From assembly GCA_009801015.1 (NCBI GenBank), contig VHZZ01002893.1, forward strand, positions 65,523 to 88,019: a stretch of 22,497 nucleotides of DNA, written 5' to 3'. The position numbers and the translations under genes are program-made. A model generated the notes under the pieces. That model was not told the origin of the DNA, did not search any database, and saw nothing but the letters and a program-made list of their open reading frames with translations. Source of the stretch: Silene noctiflora (lineage: Eukaryota; Streptophyta; Magnoliopsida; Caryophyllales; Caryophyllaceae). Of the stretch, positions 1-8,406 are shown one piece after another; the stretch's first letter is position 1, and the number at the start of each line of letters is the position of its first letter.

Positions 1-647
1 GTTGACAATAAAATATTACTTTCCCTTATATATTCTTATTATGAGATTTAAACATGTGATCGCATTATTGTCGAGGACACATACTCCAACAAATGGATGA
101 TCCCTTCATTTAACATAACTATAAGAGAGGTCTTTCATTTCCTCAATCATACTAACACACAATCCCTAAATTTCCCCCTCAATTTTCACCTAGATCTATC
201 AAATTTTCTTGCAACAATTAGAATCAAATGCTCTACAAGTAGGTGACAAACCCTAATCTGCGTTTTTTTCCCCAAATAAAAAGAGAGAGAAAGATATTCA
301 CCTTTAAATAAAATTGCCTCCTAAATTTCTAGAGATAAATATGGAGTGATATAGTATTAAAATTGCCTTCCAAATTTCTAGAGATGAATATGAAGTAATA
401 AAATTGCCTCCCAAATTTTTAGGATAATGGAGTGAAAAAATTTTGTTGGAGATGAATATGGAGTAATTTAGTATAGATGAATATAGAGTGATATGAGCAA
501 GAGAAGGAATAAAACATAAGGGTAAGAGATTTGAGGAGCCAATTCGTCATGAATATAGAAAAAATGGAGGGAAAATTCAAAAAAAAAAAAGTCGGAATAT
601 TAGGCCTGGGTTGGGATTTGGAAGCAATTTCTTGCCTGAGGTGAACG
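1..647. other. AT-rich intergenic stretch, no gene seen
   Basis: This is AT-rich, with no coding region I can support. The only open frame of note (419-718, minus) is low-complexity and begins and ends without gene-like context. A telo-box-like AAACCCTAA lies near 248-256, after a pyrimidine-rich stretch that looks faintly like a leader, but no reading frame follows it. The degenerate repeats at 311-500 are listed separately. Confidence 0.5.
311..500. repeat. Degenerate short tandem repeats
   Basis: The phrase AAATTGCCTYC-CAAATTTCTAGAGATGAATATGGAGTRATA recurs in degraded form. Copies of AAATTGCC begin near 311, 360 and 401, and further GATGAATATGGAGT-like halves sit near 450 and 477. The period is irregular, about 41-49 bp. 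This looks like decayed local duplication; I cannot assign it to a family. Confidence 0.5.
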
Positions 648-1470
648 TTTTTTTTTTTTTTAAGGTAAGAGAAAAATAGGCGATCAAAACATGATAGATT
701 TTGCAATGGAGTGAGCAATCTTATTCAGCTTCTTAGAACAATGACTACTTGAAAAGCAGTGTAGCGATAAAAGTAAAGAGTGTAGAAAAATGTAAAACAG
801 CTTTAGCGATCCACTTCAGTAATGCCACAAACTTGGAAAACTAAGTTCAAACAGTCGGAAGTAGCTTCAATGTGCCTAAACCCACGAGAAATAGCATTAG
901 AGATCGCACATGTCAAAGTCGTAGCTTCAACCTGGAAATGTGACTTTGCCCAAAACCTTGCAATCCTGGTATGAAATGTAGTTCCATATTCATCTTAAAA
1001 CAACCAATACGCAGTTGTTTTTAAATTAGAAATCCAAAAAGCATCACACTTAAGATGAATGTAATCTGAGAAGAGCTTAGAACCCAGGAGAAAGAAGGGG
1101 GTAGAAGTTTTTAATATTCATCGCATCCGAACAATCTTCAGGATGATCAGCAGCAGTAGGATTCATATTATGACGTTGACCAAAGAATGACAATTCTGTT
1201 GAAAGTAGCCTCTTCATTTAGGAGACGCAAAAAAGAGTCTAAATTCACCTCTGAATGAGCAAATCGGTGGCTATTTCGTATACACCAAATTCTCCATAAG
1301 GTACTAATGAAGTAGGAAGGTGAAGAGATAGGTGCTTGTTGATCGTGAAGAAGCTTAACCCAGTTAATAATCCAATATTGGAGAGTGAGATTATTACCTC
1401 GACAACAACGGATACCCAAAGGGGGACCTAAACCAAATTCGCGATGATAAATATTAGCAAAAAATTTCAA
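648..1470 (-). mobile_element. LINE (non-LTR retrotransposon) 3'-end remnant
   Basis: Read on the minus strand, this is the 3' end of a plant LINE. First comes an open stretch (1470-1168) ending in the tail typical of the zinc-finger region after the reverse transcriptase, with LWRIWCIRNSHRF. Then, in another frame near 1080-790, comes an RNase H-like (RVT_3) domain. Visible pieces are LKCDAFWI, TTAYWLF, RIARFWAKSHFQVEATTLTC and HIEATSDCLNLVFQ, the usual order of 'DA', 'EA' and 'SDC' blocks. A last piece, LNKIAHSIAK (about 710-685), matches the closing RNase H motif. A run of 14 T on the plus strand (648-661) is the expected poly(A) tail. The reading frame shifts at least twice and contains an in-frame stop, so the copy is dead and 5'-truncated. 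It has no link to the neighbouring gene. Confidence 0.75.
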
Positions 1471-1929
1471 AAGGGACTAATTTTAAAAAAGTATGTTTCA
1501 AAAGGGAATAAAATCTCATTTACCAAGAAAATAAATATTAATGTCATATTAAGTATTTTCTTTGTGCAATTATTCGTTGTTTGTTATTTGTAATTAAAAT
1601 ACCTTCCACAAAATTAACAAAAAATACAAAAATGAACAAAAAATTGGGATGAGGGGGGGATCATGTTACAATGGGGACATATTGGGCAATGTTGACAGAC
1701 CAATCGTGGTGCAAAATGGACATATCAAATTATCAATGGCCCATGGATTGACTCCTTAAATTTTTACAAAAAATGGTGAGCATGCCTAATTTGGAATTAA
1801 GTCATGGTTGGGTCGTGATCGTGCTTGAGTCGTGTTGGGCCAAATTGGTTTGAGGACCTGTGACCCAGCTGCTTGGTGAGTCGTTACTCAATTGGCACCC
1901 TTAAACGGGTGGGTATGCGGCAATAGAAG
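1471..1929. other. Intergenic, nothing coding seen
   Basis: AT-rich in the first half, more mixed after 1640. There is a G run near 1653-1659 and a segment rich in GTCGTG/TTGGGTC-like words near 1800-1860. I see no domain, RNA gene or clear element boundary. Confidence 0.4.
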
Positions 1930-2003
1930 AGATGGGAGATTCGAACCTAGAACCTATTATCCACAATACCTCCATTTTAACTACTACACTGTACCTAATC
2001 GTA
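1925..2003 (-). mobile_element. tRNA-like SINE head (A box and B box), decayed
   Basis: On the minus strand the sequence carries an A-box-like TAGTTAAAATGG and, roughly 20 bp beyond it, the B-box-like GGTTCGAATCT (about 1938-1948). This is the order and spacing of an internal RNA polymerase III promoter. The preceding phrase GTACAGTGTAGTAG is also typical of tRNA-derived SINE heads. No cloverleaf can be folded with confidence, so it is not a functional tRNA. The tail end is not visible. It lies just upstream of the ICME core promoter. Confidence 0.4.
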
Positions 2004-2053
2004 AATGTAAGGAATCCTTGTTAGTTATTCCTTATCAATACCGTATTGGAGTT

Positions 2054-2145
2054 GATATGCATATCGAGTATGTAAGTATGTCGAGTTGGCCACATGAGCA
2101 CGTGCGTATCAACGACTCATGGGACCCCACATCCTCCACTATAAA
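2054..2145 (+). promoter_or_regulatory. Putative ICME core promoter: palindrome, G-box, TATA box
   Basis: Three elements line up ahead of the ICME start. They are a perfect 12-bp palindrome GATATGCATATC (2054-2065), a G-box CACGTG (2099-2104) and a TATA box TATAAA (2140-2145, in CCACTATAAACG). A TATA box here predicts transcription starting near 2170-2180 and a leader of about 170-180 nt. The G-box would allow bZIP or bHLH binding. This is motif reading only, with no transcript evidence. Confidence 0.45.
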
Positions 2146-2200
2146 CGATCATTATTAGATGCCGTGACCATCATTTTTTTGAACAAATATAAACAACTTC

Positions 2201-2201
<1 letters not shown>

Positions 2202-2232
<31 letters not shown>
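2202..2232 (+). repeat. (TAA)10 microsatellite in the predicted ICME leader
   Basis: An uninterrupted TAA run of about ten units, between the TATA box and the start codon, so inside the predicted 5' untranslated region. A shorter AAT run near 2381-2390 falls in exon 1 and encodes the asparagine run at residues 11-14. Confidence 0.9.
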
Positions 2233-2233
<1 letters not shown>

Positions 2234-2348
2234 CAAGCCACTCAAATTTTCAAATCAAACCAAACCCAGAAACACAACATCATCATCATAAATTAAATTA
2301 ATCATCATCTCAATCGATCTACTTTCTCCTCTCTAGAAATCTCCAGCA

Positions 2349-5300
2349 ATGGCTGCTGAAACGGCGTCGGATGATAATAATAATAATATTGAAAATGGCG
2401 GGAATTGTGGGGAACGAAGACCAATAATGGGAGAATCACCTTCTAAACAACAGTCATTAAGACAAGATTTCGAACATGCTGCTGCCGAAACTTATTTAAT
2501 TACCCGTCTTGCTTTTATCCTTCTTTCTTACCTTGGGTATTTTTCCTCTATTAATCTTTTTTTTTTTTTTTTTTTTTTTCGTTATTATGTCAACAAATCG
2601 GTACACCTGCCTAGTGGGTCATTTCTGGTCGGGGAGTTTTATTATCAGGTCGAGTCGATTCAGGTTTCGAGTTATATTGGGTTTATTCTGTTTACGAACG
2701 AGTCCGGTTAATTTCGTCGTAAATGCATCCATGAAAGGAGCCATTGTTAATGATTGTTGGTTTGCTCCATTTGTATCTTGTAAGGTGCCAACTTGAAATT
2801 TGATGGCCCCAAAATTGTGACAAACTCAACGGTACGACTGTAGGAGCGGGAACTGAATCGGACCGATGACAGAAATGCGTTATGTGATTTAAAGATGTCA
2901 TGTTTTGTGTTGCACTCCCTCCGAATTAATCATTTGTGTACGTTTGATTAATATATGTCTATCAAAGACAATTAAAGGTACACTAATGATTGGACGGAAG
3001 TTTGAGGTTATGAGGTTTTTATCCCTGGGCATGGCTCACACCGGAGCTTTGATTTACTCGTATTTATATATGCTAGCTGTTAGTAGTCCAACAGTTGCAG
3101 GGTGACTATGAGATCTGTATTTAAGGTGTAAGTGACGCCCCTGGTTTTACACGAGCGAGTGGGTAGGGTGAGACAATCGATATAAGGTGGTGAAAGATCT
3201 TCGTCTTAATAGTTGAAGAAGAGGGACCAAATTACTTGGATGGAGTTTCTTAAATGCGTCATCTTTGACTTAGATGCCTAGCTTTACTGCAGAAAAAAAA
3301 TGGATGATTTTGATTAGCTAAGAACATACATTCACTCCTTTAATGGGTTTAGCATATAAAACGCGGCTTCCTGTTATTGCATACTTGGTTCCAAAGACAA
3401 CCCAACAACACTTACATACGTTACATTGTGTCTGCTTTAGCATATAAAACACGGCTTCTTGTTATTACATTTCTGGTACCTATCATATGAATCATGCATA
3501 ACTTCATAAACTTCATGCAAGTCTTGTGTTTATCACATTATATTTCGAGAAACATTTGGGCTCTCTAATCTTTTATCCATTCAGGGTAGGCTACCGCTGG
3601 ATTACCAGAGTTCTTGCACTCTTATGTTATGCTATGCTACTTATGCCTGGTTTCCTCCAAGGTAAGAAGTATCAATGCATCGTTCTAGAATTTCAGTTAC
3701 TTGCAAGCATATTTTTGTTTTTTTATTAGCCTATCTGAAGATGATCTTTTGTTCACGTACGCTACATACTGTGGTGCAATTTAGAAGGGGGCAAAGCTTG
3801 TGAAATGATTTTGTGCTTGTATGTTGTTCTTATGCAGCTGTGTGCTAGATGCTAGTTAACCTAAAAGAATCAGCTTATTGTAATAGGATCCTTAGTTTGG
3901 TAAACATGCACAAGCAAATGTAGTAAACATATGTTGTTTCATAGCTCTTATATCTCGCTCTTACTGTAGTGCTGAAATTATTTGAAATTTGGAGTGGTGC
4001 GATGAACTTACATGTCTATATTTGTTGCAAACAGTGGGCTATTATTACTTCTTTTCAAGCCAGGTGCATAGGAGTGTTATTTATGGAGAACAACCAAGAA
4101 ATAGGTAGGTTTTCACAACTAATACTGTAATTGAATTTCGAATTTTGAATTTCGAAATAGGCAGGACTATGCAGTGTTGCTCTTTTTTTTTTTGTTTGTG
4201 ACTATTCCATGCACATTTATTCCTATTAATTTCTTGTTCGACAGGCTAGACCTTTATCTGCCACAAAACACAAAAGGACGTAAACCTGTCGTGATATTTG
4301 TGACTGGTGGAGCTTGGATTATCGGGTGAGCAGGCTTCAAAAAACATACGTATCCAATGAAACTGTTTGTGCGAAAATGACTTAGGTTACGAAAACAAAA
4401 ATAGAAACTCTTTGGAAATAACTGTTGGTGATTTCTAAGCGATCCAAACATTTACCCTTCTGATGTTGTGAATGATGATATCTGTGAGTTGTGACCTTCA
4501 CAAATGCTGTATCATTCATGTGGCATCATTGATCTTTTACTTGTTATTTGTATTATCAACTTTTTTATACTTTGCTAACCATTGATCTGTCTTGCTATGT
4601 CAGATACAAAGCATGGGGTTCGTTTCTTGGGAAACAATTCATAGAAAGAGACATCATAGTGGCCTGCCTGGACTACAGGTAATCAGCTTATGTTAAATAA
4701 TTCATCATTATATGCGTCTACAGTGTTGCATGGTTTGGTGTTCGATTTGGTTCTGGTTGACTTCGTAGAACGCTACTGGATTCAAATATAAAGAACGTTG
4801 GCTAGTTTACGAATCAACTCTGCTCCAGTGCGGACGTTTTTGTTTCAAGGTCGGCTGATCGAAACCCCAAACTATGTGCATTGGTGCATCTGATTCATTA
4901 TCAACATGGTTAGGCAGCCTTTGAATGAAAGCTAACTGCACATGCTGAATCATTTATACATTTGTCAGTCATACTCTACTTATTTAACAAACTGAAGTGG
5001 GTTTGAAGTTTCATAGCTTCCTTAATGTTTTTTGAGTTACGGAGAGAGTCTGGGAGAGAGACATTAATGCACGATTATCATCTGACAGCCTTAATTTTCA
5101 TGCAGAAATTTCCCTCAGGGAACAATCAGTGACATGATCAACGATGTTTCTCAGGGTATCTCATTTGTATGCAACAATATTGCAAGCTGTGGAGGTGATC
5201 CTGACAGGTAGTTGACTAATTATTTCTTATGGTAATTTATGCTCCTAGAGTCATTTGCTTACATTTTTACTTTTTGTGTACAGAATTTATCTGGTGGGAC

Positions 5301-7458
5301 AATCAGCTGGGGCACACATCTCAGCCTGTGCTATTTTACAGCAGTCTATTAGAGAATCACAAGGAGAGAGCAGTTCTTGGAGTATGTCACAGATAAAAGC
5401 TTATTTTGCTTTATCAGGCGGGTATGTAATGAACAGTTTCTAATATATTCTTGTAATAAAGTCTTGTGGTTGAGCATTTGCATGCTTAGTTGTACTTGCT
5501 GGTTTTCTTTGTTTGAAGGAACATATATTTTTGATGTATGTGCCTCATGTTTGCACTATTCTATGGCTTTTGAATGTAATGGGTTAAAGCAAAATGACTC
5601 ACTAAACTCTCTATTCTTCTTGTATTGTGAACTGGCAAAGTGTCAGTGCATTTTACGACGCGATTTTCATTGTGGGTCAACCAAAAACAACCTCTCAATG
5701 TTAGTGGTAAGGCTGCTTATGTACGAACCCTCTGCATCCCTCTACATTGAGGCATTAGGGATCGGATAATGCTGTTGCTTCTTATCAAGTTCATATTTTT
5801 GTCACTCCATTCAATCGTTTGGGAATGGTGTGATGCCATGCATAGCAAAAGGCTTATTTGATTGTTTGTCTAACAAGAAATACCAACTCTGTGAATCAGG
5901 TACAACATGTTGAATCTGGTAGATCATTTCAACAATCGAGGCCTATATCGCTCAATTTTCTTAAGGTATCTGCCTGTTACAGCTTGGTTATCATGCTTCA
6001 CAATTGAGGTCATGCAGCTTGCGGTACTTATATGTAAATATTAATACATTACATGCCTTGCAGCATTATGGAAGGCGAAAAATCTCTTGTAAAGTCCTCT
6101 CCGGAGCTTCTTGTACAGGATAAAAGTATTGCGAAGGCTGTTTCAATCTTACCTCCTGTCATCCTTTTTCATGGGACCAAGGACCACTCGATCCCATCAG
6201 ACGCCAGGTTGGTATCTTTTCCTTGGGAATTGTATTTTTGCGTGATGTCATATTGTCTACTGAATATTTTAATCACAAATAGCTTACAGGAGACGATCTT
6301 TTACATGTATGAACAGCCAATTAACCATGTAATTTGGTTGGTCTCACAAATGAGATCGTCTCGTATGAGACTGATTGTATTCTGATTCATTTTAAAGTTT
6401 GAAGGAAAAACCTCTTGAGTTATAATTTTCTATTTGCAGTGAAAGCTTTGCAGATGCTCTCAGAAAAGCTGGTGCTCATGCTGAAGTGATCTTATTTGAA
6501 GGGAAAACCCACACTGATTTGTTCGTTCAGGTTGAAAACATTAAATCGCTTTGAATTTCATCACTGCATGCACCAAATATTATCTGTTAGTTGAGCCTTC
6601 ACTTTGTAATACGCCCAAATGACACATCCTTTTGCTACAAACTCCATTACTCCCACATTTTAACTGATTTGCTAATTGTTTATACATTAGATTAGACATG
6701 TCCAAAAGGGTTTGGCACTAGCGGGATATGGGTGTATGGCCATATTGGAAATTTAGTGGATCAAGACACATTTTAGTTAGCTATATATATTTTAGTAGGC
6801 CAAGTAAGGTATTTGGGTTTCATGTCAAAAGTCTGTGCTCTGAACCATGACCGCTCTGGTCAGTATGATTCATGTTTCCAAATCGGGACAGTTTATATGA
6901 GATCCGCATCACACTTCCAGAGGAACCATGATCTCATAGAATATGCCAACAAGAAGTAACTGATCAAAACAATGAGCTTCGAGAAATAATCCAGGGATCA
7001 ATATCAGCAGAAACTAGAATACAAATTAATCAGGTCCAACCTAGATCCAACTTCTATTTGTGAACATCCACTTTTTTGGCAGGACGTAGATTGCTTCACC
7101 TTAGACTCCCAGACTTAGATCTGTTTCCCTGTCAGTAAATCCAAAATTTCTCCGTATCCACTGGGTTCAAAGAATCGAGATAGGGTCCACGATCCTTTGT
7201 CTTTCCTCAAACCACACTTCACATGCCAGTCCTACTTCTAGAAGCATCTTTCCATGTTTGCATTTGCATCTAATCATAATCCAATTGGCCTTGCAGGATC
7301 CACTAAGAGGCGGTAAAGACGAGCTGTTCGAGCATATGGTTTCCATCATACATGCCGGTGATGAAGATGCTTTGGCCAAGGATGCTATGGCACCGCCAAT
7401 GAAGCGCCTTGTCCCTGAGATATTACTGAAGATAGCCCGGGAAATTAGCCCTTTCTAG
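2349..7458 (+). CDS. ICME: Isoprenylcysteine alpha-carbonyl methylesterase, 11 exons, 397 aa
   Basis: This enzyme hydrolyses the carboxyl methyl ester of prenylated (farnesyl/geranylgeranyl) cysteine at protein C-termini, reversing ICMT. Arabidopsis ICME sits in ER/Golgi membranes and modulates ABA signalling. Exons: 2349-2536, 3585-3661, 4035-4104, 4245-4325, 4604-4678, 5106-5207, 5284-5421, 5900-5965, 6064-6207, 6440-6530, 7297-7458. All junctions are GT-AG and the joined length is 1194 nt. Residues 1-45 are variable and acidic. Membrane-like segments lie near 47-62 and 68-88 (after VGYRWITR). The alpha/beta-hydrolase part has an oxyanion loop TGGAW (132-136) in place of the usual HGG, a nucleophile elbow GQSAGA (Ser205), Asp306 in HGTKDHSIP and His338 in EGKTHTD, so the catalytic triad is complete. 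The protein ends ISPF like Arabidopsis ICME, which I recall as about 427 aa and very similar along its length. The start codon follows CTCCAGCA and opens the conserved N-terminal exon. No defect is seen. Confidence 0.95.
2915..3003. mobile_element. Degenerate Stowaway-like MITE in ICME intron 1
   Basis: The left end CTCCCTCCGAATTAATCATT is mirrored about 85 bp later by AATGATTGGACGGAAG, whose reverse complement is CTTCCGTCCAATCATT. The inner parts GTGTAC and GTACAC are also inverted. This is the Tc1/mariner-derived Stowaway layout, but the right terminus has lost the standard GGGAG. It is an old copy. Confidence 0.6.
3348..3481 (+). repeat. Imperfect direct duplication in ICME intron 1
   Basis: TTTAGCATATAAAACGCGGC at 3348 and TTTAGCATATAAAACACGGC at 3436 begin two copies of about 45 bp, 88 bp apart, differing at a few positions. 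This looks like an old local duplication without transposon hallmarks. Confidence 0.7.
6531..7296 (+). other. ICME intron 10 (766 bp)
   Basis: The last ICME intron separates the exon ending in the catalytic histidine region (THTDLFVQ) from the final exon. The donor is GTTGAA, weak at positions +3 to +5, and the acceptor is CCTTGCAG. I see no element or RNA gene in it. Confidence 0.8.
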
Positions 7459-8406
7459 GCCGCCTAGTTTATCATTATTATTATTTTTTTTCATCACATA
7501 GTTCCTTGTGTATAAAATTAGGAAATTACAGCATTCATTATTATTTACACATGTAGTTATGAAGAAATCAAAACCTATTTTTTTCTGCAGTCCCCACAAT
7601 GTGTGGTTTGTGGTCATTTGTTCGAAATATTTTCTCAAAATTTGAATTTGGTGACTGAGGGACAAAACATTTTATCTGATGTAAATTGGTACATGGACCG
7701 CCTCTAGGTTTTCTACGATGAGAAATGTGTACTGGTATACCTTACGTTACATCTAATGTCAATTACTCTTGGGACGGAAGTAACCTTGATACAACAAACT
7801 CACCGGAACGAAGTTTAAGTAACAAATTCTTGTGATGCAGGTAATTGGGAAGAGTTTCACTCCGTTAACTCAGATTCAAGTTCCTCGAGGTCTCTATGCT
7901 TTCTTCATCCCTTTCATGGGCATAAAGAAGAGGTGATTGTGCACTAAAATGATCGCAGAAATAGTGTTCAAGTCGCAGTAAACGGAAGGAGATAATAGAA
8001 TAGAAGTTGATCGTTAAAGATCATTGTCTTTAGTAATTGACCTTCATATATCATGTCCAAATTACACGGGTTTAAGTAGTATTGCGACAAAATTTTACTG
8101 ACGGGTCGTGAAACAACTGTAGATGTAAAGCTCATCATGAATAACTAAAGCTCTAAAAGGTTACACCTTTTTGCTTGAAATGAAGAAGGGTAAACATTGA
8201 ACACCAACTTACTGTGCCTTGCTTGCAACCGAGTCAGTCAACTGGTAAAACTTTTCTGAAAGTAGAAATATCACTCAAATTATTTATAATCGTCTCATAT
8301 CACAGCCAAGCAAAGCAATGTGGATCAAATGAATACATCTATATATTCTGCAAACTAATATTCGTGAAGAGGATTTGAGGAACCTTCCATTTTCTTAGAC
8401 AAAACC
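7459..8406. other. Convergent 3' space between ICME and cytochrome b561
   Basis: The two genes end 948 bp apart and point at each other, so this holds both 3' untranslated regions. After the ICME stop comes an ATT/T-rich stretch. A short exon-like stretch (7841-7936) follows a good acceptor motif, TGTGATGCAG; see findings. No independent gene can be supported. Confidence 0.6.

Larger units (their letters stand above)
2537..3584 (+). other. ICME intron 1 (1048 bp)
   Basis: The largest ICME intron. It begins GTATTT, carries a T run of about 22 (near 2558-2579), a degenerate Stowaway-like element (2915-3003) and a direct duplication (3348/3436), and ends ATTCAG. Frames running through it are intronic read-through, not protein. 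Confidence 0.85.

Noticed and set aside
419-718. 99-aa open frame on the minus strand
   Set aside because: Low-complexity, Phe/Ser-rich reading of T/A runs; it overlaps the LINE poly(A) tail and shows no domain.
1925-2003. Functional tRNA gene
   Set aside because: Box-like motifs are present, but no acceptor stem, anticodon arm or cloverleaf can be paired.
2119-2301. Open frame with a poly-Asn run
   Set aside because: It is only a translation of the TAA microsatellite in the predicted ICME leader.
2509-2796. Open frame beyond ICME exon 1
   Set aside because: Reads through intron 1, including the long T run; the conserved protein continues at 3585.
5377-5769. 130-aa open frame on the plus strand
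   Set aside because: Off-frame overlap with ICME exon 7, running into intron 7; no family features.
6280-6400. GAGACGATC / GATCGTCTC words in ICME intron 9 as a MITE
   Set aside because: Short matching words (GGTCTCAC, GAGATCGTCTCGTATGAGACT) recall a common plant dispersed repeat, but I could not find consistent terminal repeats or a target duplication.
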